This document shows, in pieces, positions 33,654 through 45,349 of a stretch of DNA of 64,000 nt. The notes below the pieces were generated by a model, which worked only from the letters and a program-made list of their open reading frames with translations, made no database searches and was not told the DNA's origin. A program made the position numbers and the translations under genes. The number at the start of each line of letters is the position of its first letter. Positions within the stretch are counted from its first letter, which is position 1. The stretch is from Bombyx mori (taxonomy: Eukaryota; Arthropoda; Insecta; Lepidoptera; Bombycidae): assembly GCF_030269925.1 (NCBI RefSeq), contig NC_085123.1, positions 9,052,001 to 9,116,000 on the forward strand, in the 5' to 3' direction.

Positions 33654-35050
33654 TTGAGGAGCACAACTAGGACTCCACGCTGTTTACTGCGAAGTATTTT
33701 CCTTAAAACTCATTTGAGTGACATGAGCTCTAAGAGAATACAGCAGAGGCCATTCCGGAGATTAGTATTGTGAATTGATTTGTTAGATAATATCGATCGA
33801 TCGATAATAGCGATTCATGATACAAATATTATTTTCACGGAGGAACCTTTTAAAATGAAACTTGAATGGATTTCAAAACCATTCCCTCGATTATCTTAAT
33901 ATTATGTTGCAATTACTCAAATGATATCCAGTCAAATGATTAAGTGTTTTCGAAAACAAAAACGAAATTAAACAACTTCCTTTATGTAAAGTGCCAAGAG
34001 ACGCTACCATCTTGGAGTTGTCGGAAACAAAATAAATGAGAATAAATCAATCGACAATGGCGTCTGCCTGTCTGATTTTTCAACAGATAACATGTCCCTC
34101 GGAATCTTCGGAGAAAACGAAAGATGTGCGTGATCACATGAATTCTAAACGAAATTGAAAGATATTCAATAACGCTGTTTGGCTCTGAGCTTTGAATGTT
34201 CGGTCATTGACCTGGTAGATGTCAGAAACAAACACATATCTAAGAATAATAGTTTGATACTTTTGAATTTCGTAGTATAATACAATGGTTATTAATACGG
34301 ACACTATTTGTTAGCATTATAAATAATATCAAACATAGTGTTTTTCTATCGATAATAATGCTGCAAGTTATAAAAATTCAAATTAGTAGACCAAATCCAT
34401 ACGCAACTAATACTAAATTTAAATGTTTTATTATATTAATATTATCGTAAAATTAATTTAGTTACTTTTTGATTAGGGAGTAAACAATTAAAGGAGAATG
34501 CATTATTTTTCATTATTTTATTCGCGATCGTTTTTACAAACGGTAAACGGTGTTAGGGGATCGGTATACCTACCCGCATCACAAATTCCGTACATCAAGC
34601 TAGTTCACACGGGCTGCATTGTAATGGCCTGACCAGCCCAGTTCGCACATAAGTATAGTAAAACAGCGTACAAGACAAATACGAAATAACTGGGAACTAT
34701 TTCGAAATTCGTAATGAGTACGCTAATATTGAATGATTAGTAAGAACAGGGTAGTACTGAACTTCATAGATAATTCTTTTTAAAATATAATAATATGGTC
34801 CCAAGGTAGTATCTGCTACTGTAGAGAGATGAGATTAAAGATGGCGGAGACACACTAACATCGAATACTAAATATCTCTACTAAAGATATTGGTTGTAAC
34901 AAGGAATCAATCCTGAGCCTATAGTAACGTATAGTAGTAGGTTACACATTTTCATTTTACAAATTTTAAAATTTCAAATCACTAGCATCTTTCGTGGTCA
35001 AGGACAAAAAAGGCTTTTTTCATTTAAAATTTTTGATTTCAAACGTATAA
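33654..35050. other. Non-coding stretch, nothing recognised
   Basis: Contains a short (atcg)n run at 33793-33806. No gene or known transposable element seen. Confidence 0.45.
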
Positions 35051-35475
35051 TCTATATATTAATACGTGAAGCAAAAATTTTGTATCCCTTTTTACGAAAA
35101 TTGCGCGGACGGAGGAGTATGAAATTTTCCACACTTATAGAGAATATAGAGAAGAAGTGCACAATGCTAATATTTTTTTAAAATAATGCATAAAAGATAC
35201 ATTAAATCAATAAAGAAAACATTACACACACTAGATACCATGTATTTGACGCACACACGCATGCATACTATTTATTGTCAAACTTTTGTTCTTGACGTCT
35301 GTGGTCAAATTGAGAATAGATTAAATATTGTTTGTCTTTATTAATAATCTTTTATAGTGTAGCCTTGGCGAAATTTGTGATTATCGAAGTATAAAATATA
35401 ATCATAATAGTGAACAAGCTCATTATACAATTCCAATTAATTATAGTCAAATTTCGACTACTGCGGGACCTCTAG
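35051..35475 (+). mobile_element. Helitron-like element (family 3), plus orientation
   Basis: tctatatattaatacgtgaa, ggacggaggagtatgaaatt, gaagaagtgcacaatgctaa, cttgacgtctgtggtcaaat and finally ctgcgggacctctag followed by T. It matches 17078-17498 in inverse orientation over its full length with only small differences. Confidence 0.68.
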
Positions 35476-37239
35476 TATAAGTTAATTCGCTACGAGTCTT
35501 CGATTTGTGAGTACGTAAGAATTGAGTATTACGATTGAATATTTATGAAATTTTTAAGAATTTATGACAAAAATACTTTAAAATACGTTCCTTGCGCTTC
35601 GGTCCATCGACGCGAATAACTAGTAGAACTCGAACGTATCCATAACGCGTCTGCGATTCGCATATTACCTGCTACTTCTGAAGAACCACGGTATTACTTT
35701 ATTATATCATAGTTTTAACTACAAAGGAAGGGTCCGGGGGTATGCGGTTATCACTCACCTTTATAGGGCACTAATATTGAGTTACGATCGTTTCCAGAGC
35801 CCCCGTCGAGATTCTAATGATAATTGACGACGTACATTTAAAAAGACGAGTTGCCAAACTTAGATCTTATCGTAACGTAAAACGGGACCCTATTCCCGCA
35901 ATATTTCACCCCTACCAATTTGAATAAGAAATCCTCTTAATATTTTCATTCCATTCGAAAACTCTTTCCGGATTCTTCGAAAAAAAAAAAAAAAAAAAAA
36001 ACTTCACAGATATTATTAGCTAATGAAAAACGTTTTGATGAAAATTATTCGTCAGTTTACCGTGTTGTCGAAGCGTTTGCGTTCTAAATTAAACGTTGCC
36101 GCCACTGGAAAGCAATATTCCCCGGTCGGAGCGGCCAGGAAAGAAATAACAGGACGAGTAGAGACCAATGCAAACAGCTTGTACCGGAGCATCGTTTGGA
36201 AATACGCTTTGAGGCATTAAATCACCGTAACACAAATTCGTCCGGTAGCTCTTATAGACTCTTCAGTTTTATTGCTTTAGTTTCGCTATTTGGTCTGCAT
36301 AAATAATATAGATATTGGCTGTGTTATCTTTTAAAAAAAATATCCAATTCACTAAATTTATTTAGACTTCGATCGAAAATTAGAGATAAAACATCAAATT
36401 AAATTATAATTCATAAAAATATATAAATTAGGCGTTCAAACACACTATACTTAAATAACAATATAAGCGACGAAAGGCTTACAATAAAACATTTTTCTAT
36501 AACAATGGTGTTGTTAATCAAGAATGGGTCATCCGAGTCTCATCTCCTACGTGCTTGCTTAAAGATCAATACCGTCGCACAATTTAAAAAAACTTTTACA
36601 AGACCCTGGTTCCATAATAACGGTATAATTATGAACAATAGAACAAAAGACAAAATATACTTTCAAATTAACACAACACTAACGATAAGTTAGAACCGAG
36701 ATAAGAGGCTACTTTCAGACTAGAGAGTAGCGTCGCTGTACGCTCCATAAACCATAAATCTGGAATGGAAAAGAAAAAAGGCGAGAGAGGCGGCCAAGCT
36801 GGTGCTATGGGCTTGTTTGTCGCACTCATATTGATTTATTTACGCTATAAATCTAGCACCGGATTAATCAAGCTAACTTCTGTCAGCCAGGCAATATGTC
36901 GATTGTGTTCCAAGGATTCGCGTACTAAATTCCGAACACATAAAACACGGTTGCGATAATTCGGTACTTGACATTTTTGTTATACGATAATATGCATTTT
37001 ATTCATTCTGGTACATTCTATTTTGCTCACTCTTTTCGTGTTTGCTTGTTTGTAAACTCCGATGAAATCGTAAGATTCACAGCAACTGAGAAAACATAAT
37101 TTAAAATACTTAAGATTACATCGAAAAATAGCATAGTTATTCACATACGAGAAATTGGTAACATTCTCAAAAAATTGCCATATGATGCCAAGAGTATTTA
37201 TGTCCCGTTATAATAAACGTTTATAATAAACGGACACAT
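35476..37239. other. Non-coding stretch, nothing recognised
   Basis: A 22-A run lies at 35980-36001 without an attached element I can identify. Frames of 62-65 codons occur, none with recognisable domains. Confidence 0.45.
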
Positions 37240-37910
37240 CAAAGGAAAAACAAAATTGTTATTTTTATTAAATCCGAGCATTTTCATATTTAACTACCTT
37301 TTAAGCCTTCTCTGGACTTCCACGAATAATCCAAGACCAAAATTAGCCAAATCGGTCCAGCCGTTATCGAGTTTTAGCGAGACTAACGAACAGCAGTTTT
37401 AGAAGTCGTCGTGGCCTAAATAGAAGTCGTCGTGGCCTAAAAGATAAGACGTCCGGTGCATTCGTGTTGAAGCGATGCACCGGTGTTCGAATCCCGCAGG
37501 CGGGTACCAATTTTTCTAATGAAATACGTACTCAACAAATGCTCACGATTGACTTCCACGGTGAACGAATAACATCGTGTAATAAAAGTGAAACCCGCAA
37601 AATTATAATTTGCGTAATTACTGATGGTAGGACCTGTTGTGAGTCCGCGCGGGTAGGTACCACAGCCCTGCCTATTTCTGCCGTGAAGCAGTAATGCGTT
37701 TCGGTTTGAAGGGTGGGGCAGCCGTTGTAATTATACTGAGACATGACACATTATATTGAGACTGATCTCTAGGTGGGTGGCGCATTTACGTTGTAGATGT
37801 CTATGGGCTCCAGTAACCACTTAACACCAGGTGGGCTGCGAGCTCGTCTCCCCATCTAAGCAATAAAAAAAAAAACAGCAATTCATTTATATATATATAG
37901 ATTTATCTAG
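37240..37910 (-). mobile_element. Helitron-like element (family 4) split by a Bm1
   Basis: The part at 37240-37395 reads aaggaaaaacaaaattgtta, ctctggacttccacgaataa, aaatcggtccagccgttatc and cgaacagca. The element resumes at 37874 with aacagcaattcatttatata and atatatagatt. It is the inverse of 21961-22208. The repeated aacagca (37389-37395 and 37874-37880) is the target duplication of the SINE inside. Confidence 0.65.
37396..37873 (+). mobile_element. Full-length Bm1 SINE with duplicated 5' end
   Basis: The tRNA-like head has A-box tggcctaaaagataagacg and B-box ggtgttcgaatccc, the RNA polymerase III internal promoter. The A-box region resembles tRNA-Arg genes. The first 21 bases (agaagtcgtcgtggcctaaat) occur twice in tandem (37401-37421 and 37422-37442). 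The rest is standard: linker, body, tail caataaaaaaaaaaa. The element has a 7-bp target duplication inside a Helitron-like repeat. Confidence 0.93.
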
Positions 37911-38315
37911 AAGTAAAATTAATTATCAATGATAAAAAACGGGCTGTAATAATTGTAATCCAATGACAACATAAAGTCACTTAAAATTTTTCTTCTATGC
38001 TTCTCATCAAACAGCATCAGCGCTTTGCGGAAAAATGAGCATGTAAAGAAATTAAAGCAAGAACAACAGTGAGATTCCGACCAATTCTAATGTATTCAGC
38101 CGTATAGAATAGGTAGTTTGTTTTTGTTTTTATGACCAACAGACCATCATATGTAAGTAGATATTTGCTTAAAGTAGGTATCCGTTTTATGACCGCCGTT
38201 TATAGCGTCCACTCTGTAATGGAATCCTGTATAGAGGCTAAATTGTGGATCTTTTCGACGTACTAACTTAGGTTTATGAGTTGTTAAGAGTGTAACAGAA
38301 AGGGTACAGATGCAA

Positions 38316-38318
<3 letters not shown>
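37911..38318. other. Non-coding stretch, nothing recognised
   Basis: No gene. It lies just 3' of the RTE retrotransposon tail. Confidence 0.45.
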
Positions 38319-38346
<28 letters not shown>

Positions 38347-40480
38347 CCTGCCCTTCTCCCATTCACCTGGGGTCAGCGCAACATGTTTTCTCCTTCCATA
38401 CTCTTCTATCATATACCATTTCTTCGCTCACTCCCCTCCTACCCATATCGTCTTTCACACAATCCATCCATTTCTTCTTAGGTCTACCTCTTCCTCTAAA
38501 TCCTTCCACATTCATAGTTAACACTCTCTTAACAACCTCATTTTCATTCCGTCTCATCACATGTCCATACCATCCCAAACGTGCACTCCTCAGCTTCTCT
38601 GTCACAGGTGCCACTTTCAGACTTCCTCTAACATATTCATTCCGTATTCTATCCATTCTCGTTACTCCACACATCCATCGCAACATTCGCATCTCTGCTG
38701 CATGCAATCGCCTTTCATCCGCCAGTTTCGTTGTCCAACACGCTGATCCATACAAGACGGCAGGCCTTATTAAGGTCTTATATATCTTCCCTTTTAGGGG
38801 AAGAGGGATGTGCGAGTCACATATGGTGCCCGTGACCTGCCGCCATTTCATCCATCCTGCGTCAATTCTGTGCCTGACAGTACGATCCAGTTCACCGTCG
38901 CTTTGGATAACAGACCCTAGGTAGCGGAAGTCTTGACATACTGGCAAAGGTGTTCCGTCGAGGGAAATGGGTGCAAAATTGGAGAGACCGCCAAAATCAC
39001 AGAACAGATGTTCGGTTTTCGATCTGCTGATTTTTAGGCCAACACTCTCCAACTTGCATCGCCATTTCTCCAGTATGTTTTGGACCTCGAGCCCGTTTTC
39101 TCCGACGAGCACTATGTCATCGGCAAACAGCATACACCAAGGGGGCTCTTCCTGTATCTCCGATGTCAAGGCATCCATCACAAGCAGGAAGAGATAGGGA
39201 CTTAGTGCAGACCCTTGGTGTAAGCCCACTGCCACATTGAACTCGTCGGAATTCCCCGCGGCGGTTCGTACATACGTCCTGGCTCGACTGTACATGGCAC
39301 AGATTAACCTCACATACTTACCAGGTATACCTTTCTCATTCAATGCCCACCACAAAACTGCTCTAGGTACTCGGTCGTACGCTTTCTCTAGATCAACGAA
39401 CACCATATGCAGATTCCTGTGCACGTCGCGATGTTTTTCGCACACTTGGCGGAGTGCAAATATGGCGTCCGTTGTCCCGCGACCAGGCATGAACCCGAAC
39501 TGGTTTTGGGTGATCTCACTTTCATCTCGCAATCGCTTTTCTATCACTTTCTCCCAAACTTTCATACTATGAGACATAAGCTTTATTCCCCGATAGCTGC
39601 CACAGTCTTGCACATCCCCTTTATTTTTGTATATGGGCACCAGCGTACTGATGCTCCATTCCGTAGGGATCACTTCTTCTTGCAGCAGCTTATTGAAGAA
39701 TAAAGTCAGCCACTTATATCCGTCTTCTCCCAGTATCTTCCATACTTCCACTGGTATACCGTCTGGTCCTTCCGATTTTCCGCTTTTCATACTTCTCACT
39801 GCTTCTCTAACTGCTTCTCTAACTTCATACGTACTAATCTCATTCACAAGTCCGACGTTCTCTGGCTTCCTATTAATCACTCTATTCCAGTCGTTCTCCT
39901 CATTCATTAATTTTTCAAAATATATCTTCCAGCGCTCTTTTATTTCGTCATCTCTCATTAAAACTTTACCTGTCTCATTTTTCATACATCTGACATGCTT
40001 AATATCTTTCGCTCTTTCTTCTCTAGCTCTTGTAATACGGTAAAGTTCCTTTTGTCCACGAGGTCCATCTAAAGCGGCATACAACCGTTTCTGAGCGTCA
40101 GACCTGGCTATAGCAACTGCTTTAGTGGCCTTTTTCTTACATTCTCTATACTCATTCTTCCTAGCTTGCCTCTCACTTTCATTACCTCTTTCTAGTTGCC
40201 ACTTTTTGAATGCATTCTTCTTTTCTTTCAATTCTCTCTGTACATTCTTATTCCACCACCATGTATCCTTGTCAATTATACCTTTCCCTTTTGATTCGCC
40301 GAGCACAGCCTTAGCTGTCTTCCTGACACTATTTGCCATTTCATCCCAACAATCATTCGCAGATTTCTCTTTCATATCCTTCATTTCCAAGATGTTTTCT
40401 ATCATTATTTCCCTAATATACTTATATCCCTATCTTCCTTATATCCTTATCCTTAACTTATATCCTTAGCTTAATAAAAT
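38319..40480 (-). mobile_element. RTE-clade non-LTR retrotransposon, 5'-truncated
   Basis: Minus orientation. An uninterrupted 28-T run at 38319-38346 is the poly(A) tail; the stop codon of the ORF lies only 16 bases before it, a very short 3' UTR as in RTE elements. The ORF is intact. Upstream of its ATG there is an odd gatataag-rich segment (about 40406-40480 on the minus strand) and no endonuclease coding sequence, so the 5' third of the element is missing or replaced. A target duplication could not be identified by eye. Confidence 0.8.
38363..40405 (-). CDS. RTE-type reverse transcriptase ORF (680 codons)
   Basis: Residues 1-160 form a Lys/Glu-rich linker. The polymerase spans about 200-500: KSEGPDGIPVEVWK (~210), STLVPIYKNKGD (~253), QNQFGFMPGRGTTDA (~300), FVDLEKAYDRVP with catalytic Asp 338, GLHQGSALSP (~394), and CMLFADDIVLV with catalytic Asp pair 429-430. 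A thumb/C-terminal part follows (RYLGSVI, RPAVLYGSACW, GHVMRRN, GRGRPKKKWMDCV, TCCADP). This is the RTE clade pattern. RTE proteins normally begin with an AP-type endonuclease, which is absent here, so the ORF cannot nick DNA by itself. A VREAVREAV repeat (~198-205) arises from a 12-bp duplication. No stops or frameshifts. The ATG used is the first in frame. Activity is unknown. Confidence 0.85.
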   Translation of the reverse strand: MIENILEMKDMKEKSANDCWDEMANSVRKTAKAVLGESKGKGIIDKDTWWWNKNVQRELKEKKNAFKKWQLERGNESERQARKNEYRECKKKATKAVAIARSDAQKRLYAALDGPRGQKELYRITRAREERAKDIKHVRCMKNETGKVLMRDDEIKERWKIYFEKLMNEENDWNRVINRKPENVGLVNEISTYEVREAVREAVRSMKSGKSEGPDGIPVEVWKILGEDGYKWLTLFFNKLLQEEVIPTEWSISTLVPIYKNKGDVQDCGSYRGIKLMSHSMKVWEKVIEKRLRDESEITQNQFGFMPGRGTTDAIFALRQVCEKHRDVHRNLHMVFVDLEKAYDRVPRAVLWWALNEKGIPGKYVRLICAMYSRARTYVRTAAGNSDEFNVAVGLHQGSALSPYLFLLVMDALTSEIQEEPPWCMLFADDIVLVGENGLEVQNILEKWRCKLESVGLKISRSKTEHLFCDFGGLSNFAPISLDGTPLPVCQDFRYLGSVIQSDGELDRTVRHRIDAGWMKWRQVTGTICDSHIPLPLKGKIYKTLIRPAVLYGSACWTTKLADERRLHAAEMRMLRWMCGVTRMDRIRNEYVRGSLKVAPVTEKLRSARLGWYGHVMRRNENEVVKRVLTMNVEGFRGRGRPKKKWMDCVKDDMGRRGVSEEMVYDRRVWKEKTCCADPR

Positions 40481-40530
40481 TGTAGACCTAAAATTTTATT
40501 CACAGCGTAGTGTTCGGACTAGTTCGGATT

Positions 40531-40636
40531 AGAGGCTTGACTCTGCCCCTGGCATTGCTGAAGTCCATGGGCGACGGTAACCACTCACTATCAGGTGGGC
40601 CGTATGCTCGTCTGCCTACAAGGGCAATAAAAAAAA
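40531..40636 (+). mobile_element. LINE 3' tail fragment
   Basis: gaggcttgactctgcccctg, gcattgctgaagtccatggg, cgacggtaaccactcactat and caggtgggccgtatgctcgt, then gcaataaaaaa. It is among the least decayed copies of the tail seen at 18720, 28345 and 31021. It lies about 50 bases upstream of the RTE element's 5' side, in the opposite orientation. Confidence 0.78.
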
Positions 40637-41072
40637 GTCTTCGTAAGCCTACATTTGAATGTCATCAGACTACATAGGTTTCTTGAATTTAATTTACTCA
40701 AATTAGAAAGGAATTATCTACTGTCAATAAGAAAAATACGTTATGTTGCTTATTAAAATATAATTGCAATTCTGTATTAGCTGATGTATAAAACAGAGTA
40801 ACTGTAGAGAGCAAAGAGTTACTTAATATTCAGTAACATGTGCTAAGTTATGAATGATATGGTATCAATATGTATGTTGCCGTCACATACTTTTTATTTA
40901 TTTCCGAAGAAATTTTACTCGAAATTTAATTAAGGGACAGTTCTTACAGTACTGCTGCACCCCCAAAACTTACACTACATTTTTCATTCAAGGCAGATAA
41001 GCTAAAAAATTGCCGTCGCAAATAGGCATCAACATTGTTATTTCCATAGCGGAGCTACTGAACCAGTTGCTA
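40637..41072. other. Non-coding stretch, nothing recognised
   Basis: No gene or known repeat seen. Confidence 0.45.
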
Positions 41073-41425
41073 CTTTTTTTAATTGCATATATGGATGGAC
41101 GAGCTCACAGCTCACCTGGTGTTAAGTGGTTACCGAAGCCCATAAACATTTACAATGTAGATGCCGTCACCCACCGAGATATGAGTTCTAAGGTCTCAAT
41201 ATAGTACAACGGCTGCCTCACCCTTCAAACCGAAACGCATTACTGCTTCACGGCAGAAATAGGCAGGGTGGTAGTACCTACCCGTGCGGACTCAAAAAAG
41301 ATCCTACCGCCAGTAGTTACGCAAATTGTAATTTTACGGGTTTGATTTTTATTACACGATGTTATTCTTTCACCGTGGAAGTCAATCGTGAACATTTGCT
41401 AAGTACGTATTTCATTAGAAAAACT
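41073..41425 (-). mobile_element. Bm1 SINE, nearly full, lacking the tRNA-like head
   Basis: T-run, then atggatggacgagctcacag and the body. It runs beyond the usual truncation point through gttacgcaaattgtaatttt, cacgatgttattctttcacc and gtcaatcgtgaacatttgct to ttcattagaaaaac. It stops just short of the B-box. Confidence 0.9.
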
Positions 41426-44254
41426 GCCATTAAGGACTCGTGTTTTTTTTTCTGTTAAGAGGCAGCGGCTTATCTGTGCCGTTGACATTGATACGTGAAA
41501 CCAGGTAAAGTGTATTGTAATTTTCGAATCATAGTGAATAAAGAAACTAGTTTGCTATTTGGCACGTCTATTATATGATTGATATGATAGCTATAATTTT
41601 ATATTTGCCCATACTTTCAAATAAGGCATTACTTCCTCTTGCTTAGTATTACATACACACAGTGACTTTCCTTCATTTATGTGTGATGAAAACGTTTTCC
41701 GCTTTCTTTTAGAAAATGTCTCTATTAGATTTTTCCCGCGCCAATAATCAATGTCACTTAAGAACCGAAGAGAAAATCTAAAATTATTGGTTTCAAAAAT
41801 TATTTCAATATTACTTTGGATGATCTGATGATAATTTTTTTTTTTCTTGGAACATAGTTCAATAAGGAAATAGTAGGCGTGAGGAATTAAGTCAATCATT
41901 AAATGTTAAGGCAATTATTATAGTGAACAGGAAATCAAATATAAGCTAAATGATAAAATGCTTACAATTATTCTCAAGTAACAATAGTAATACAGAAAAC
42001 GAGTTTGGTTCAATTAGGAAAATTTATGATTTAATTTTTTTTTTCTAAGTTTATAATGATGTTAATTATGAAGAAGTATTTTCGTACATTTATTTTGTTG
42101 TTGTATTACTAATGTTCACAATGCAATACATAGTCTCTTACTAATCTGAATTTTTAGACCGAGGCCTTTTGATATATAAAATTGATTACCTCGACCATCT
42201 GCTTTGTCTACATTTTTTTGTTATCAAAGTTTTATGCCTTAATGAATAATTCCTCGAATTCCTTAGCTTAACGTACAAATTTTCATAAAGATTAATTAAA
42301 ATTCTTTCCTTTTAATCATGACTTAAAATAATAGGGATTCATTAACAGATATTACAAATCAGCTAAGCTATTAATCGGAAATCATCAAGGATATAAGCAG
42401 ACGTTCAATCGCGATACCTGAAACACAGTAATACATAGTTACTGATTGATAAATGTACTATACATGCCATTATAGGTGCCATGTCCAGTACTTAAGAGTT
42501 ACGATTGCTTGCAGGGATATCGTCTAGTTGTACCTTGAAGCTTCGACTAGAACGTGTAAGCCCACATCAGAAGCGTGAGCTAAACACGAGTCGAGCACAC
42601 GGTGCTAACAAAAGCAAACTAATGAGGAAATCGTGTAGACATGTCGCTCAAACTCGATCGACTATCGGGTGCAGTGATTGAGTGAAAGTAAGCGTATTGT
42701 ACGCCACAAGAACTGGTAACAAGATGTATGCAATACAATACAATAACAATATAACAAACGCTGTGTGTGAACTTGAGAGAAAACTGGAACGCGCGTGTTA
42801 TGCCACGTTCGCGAGTTAAATTTAATTTTACTCACAAGTTTGACTGCTCTCTCCGTATTACGTTTTGCTTGTAATACGGCGTTTGTAAGCGGGGTATTTT
42901 CTGCCGGCGTTTCATCTCACCTTTTCACGTTATTGAACGTCTTAAACATTCCCGAAAGTCTCACAATAGGTATCCGGGAACAAGTTTTTAGTTGAGAAAA
43001 GCAACATTTCATTTTGTTCAGATAAAACGCCATTGTATTTCCAACTTTTTCGGACTATTTCTGTTTGGTTATTCAGTGTTTTTGTAACATTAACATTATA
43101 GCTATCGTTTCTGAATTTCACTAGAGGCGAACTTCCTAAAAAAAAGTTTGGCTTCGTTTAACAAACGGTAACCAAACAATAGCATTGTACAAATAAAAAC
43201 AAGAAAATTAATAAACTTTAGTGAACTTTAAGCTCACATGTTTCGATTTAACCAATCGGACTATTTCAGTCGAGAAGGCTTCGTGTGTTTTTATTTGAAG
43301 GGTAGAATAGCTGTTCTTACAATGCAATTTGAGGTTTCGGCCTCATGTTTTAAGGTAAGAAGTTCCGCTGCGATTTTATAAATTCCGGCGCACCCACCCA
43401 CCGCAACTTAAGCCGAATGTCAAATCGAGGTAAACAATAAGACATTCTGAAATATTTTAATCTCCGCCGTATTCAAATTACCCACGTATTATGCTGTTGG
43501 CAACTCCAACATTTTAGTATGGAAAATAAAACCATATGACTGGCAACATTGTTGTTGTATTTTCCTTTTTTCTTTTTTCTTGTCACCGCAAGCGTACGTC
43601 TTTATTATATTCATTAAATATCTAGTATTCAAACATAGAAATAAACCATATTGCAGCACAAAGCATAAGTTTTCTTTATCATCAGCAACTGGCCCATGCA
43701 GCCCGAACTAAATCAATGCGAATAGTTAATCAATGGTTCTACTCGTAGTATTCAGCAAGGATAATAATAATAGTTAGACTATAGTTGGACTATAATAATA
43801 GTTTCTCATGTCAAATGTTAATTGCGAGATACATACTACATGACCGTAAGTCGATTGCTACAAAAGTTTAAGCAAAACTTTGCGCAATTGTATATTCTGA
43901 AATTTTTTTTTAGAGATAATAAACATTTAGTGACCTATTCAAAATACATAAAATCATCACATAAAATACAATAGCTCTGAGATGCAAGCAATCTTGTTAT
44001 GACAAAAAAAAAAACCTTTTTGCTTTATTCTTCAGAAAGTTCACCTGTGAATATTTGTCGGCAAACTACAACAGTTACTAAAAATTATACCATTAGAATA
44101 TTTTCTTAGATTTTTACTTTTCGGTTACTTATCGCATATATTTGTAATATGAAGAGCCTACCTTATTTGGGCCGACTAAATTTAAGAACACAACTGGGTT
44201 ATATACTAAAACTAATCAAATTATAATTTAAAAAATATTTATAATATTCAGGAC
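41426..44254. other. Long non-coding stretch with one faint SINE trace
   Basis: No gene recognised; frames up to 102 codons are AT-driven. At about 43290-43370 the words atttgaagggtagaatagct and tgaggtttcggcctcatgtt follow the order of the Bm1 body on the plus strand, a very decayed trace. A short caatacaata repeat lies at 42729-42745. Confidence 0.4.
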
Positions 44255-44471
44255 TTTTTTTATGATTGAAGGATTACTGGTGGCCCGGAGGCCTTTCCAG
44301 TTTCACCAGGACAGGTGGGCGAGCAAAGGCTCAGCCAAGAGGGGTGGGATTTGCTAACAGCTACCCGAGCGCCTCCGAAGGAGACCTAACAGCTCAAGAG
44401 TAGCTGCTTCGCGAATGAATCTACTACCGGATCGGAATCGCGACCCACTGAGAAGATCCGGCGAGAAACTC
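44255..44471 (-). mobile_element. LINE 3'-region fragment
   Basis: A T-run, then tatgattgaaggattactgg, tggcccggaggcctttccag, gctcagccaagaggggtggg and agacctaacagctcaagagt, joined to ctaccggatcggaatcgcga and actgagaagatccggcgaga. It links the 21.1-kb fragment to the module seen at 8.0, 29.1, 56.8 and 59.3 kb. It is followed by repeated cagaactg words (44471-44510). Confidence 0.62.
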
Positions 44472-45102
44472 AGAACTGAATATTCAGAACTGTTCAGTTC
44501 AGAACAGTTTTAACACAGATTTAACACAACTATAAAGCAACCGGCAAATCGTTTCCAGGCCACAAACCCAATAAGCAACAACGTATGGGAAAATTTTAAT
44601 TGTTTCATTCGTTATACACGCACAGTTCACACGACTTTGGTATTAATTTCAAACGCAATTGCACTTACATAATTCCACCGGGCCAGACACGACACAGAAT
44701 ATTATTGTTTTGTTTTAGATGAATAAGAGCACTCCGTGCGTCTGACTTCTCGGGTAAATAGCGTTAAAACGTAAATTTAAAATGAATATTTGCGGCTTTC
44801 TCTATATTTCTGTATGTGTTAAGCTTCCTGAAGCTTTCTTGAAAGGCTTTTTAAACTGGCTTTTATAAATTTCACTCATTACTAAATTCATTTAGGGTAC
44901 AATATTTTAATTTTATCTTAAACTTCCGCTGCGATATGTCTACATAATAGACATTATTATTTAAGGGATTTTTACCAAATACTCGACCCGTGATCGTGCT
45001 TGCAACAATATTAGGAACTGATGAAATATAATATCAAAATCCTGGCGACAGAACTCATTAAATAATTACGTTTATAATCTTAAACAGCACCTGTAACCGA
45101 AT
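44472..45102. other. Non-coding stretch, nothing recognised
   Basis: Begins with a short tandem-like series of cagaac/gttcag words. No gene seen. Confidence 0.45.
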
Positions 45103-45349
45103 TATTTTTTATTTTTTGTTGCTTAGATGTGTGGACGAGCTCACAGCCCACCTGGTGTTAAGTGGTTACTGGAGCCCATAGACATCTAACAACGTAAATG
45201 CGCCACCCACCTTGAGATATAAGTTCTAAGGTCTCAGTATAGTTACAACGGCTGCCCCACCCTTCAAACCGAAACGCATTACTGCTTCACGGCAGAAATA
45301 GACAGGGCGGTGGTACCTACCCGTGCGGACTCACAAGAGGTCCTACCAA
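45103..45349 (-). mobile_element. Bm1 SINE, 5'-truncated
   Basis: T-rich tract, ttgcttagatgtgtggacga, then a near-consensus body to aagaggtcctaccaa. It is followed by aagta/acaat repeats (45352-45392). Confidence 0.92.

Noticed and set aside
37410..37500. tRNA gene in the A-box/B-box region of the full-length SINEs
   Set aside because: The head resembles tRNA-Arg in the A- and B-box regions but does not form an acceptor stem and is followed by the SINE body; it is a SINE promoter, not a tRNA gene.
38310..40469. Plus-strand open frames of 60-204 codons opposite the RTE ORF
   Set aside because: Antisense shadows of the minus-strand reverse transcriptase; low complexity Ser/Leu/Phe translations without domains.
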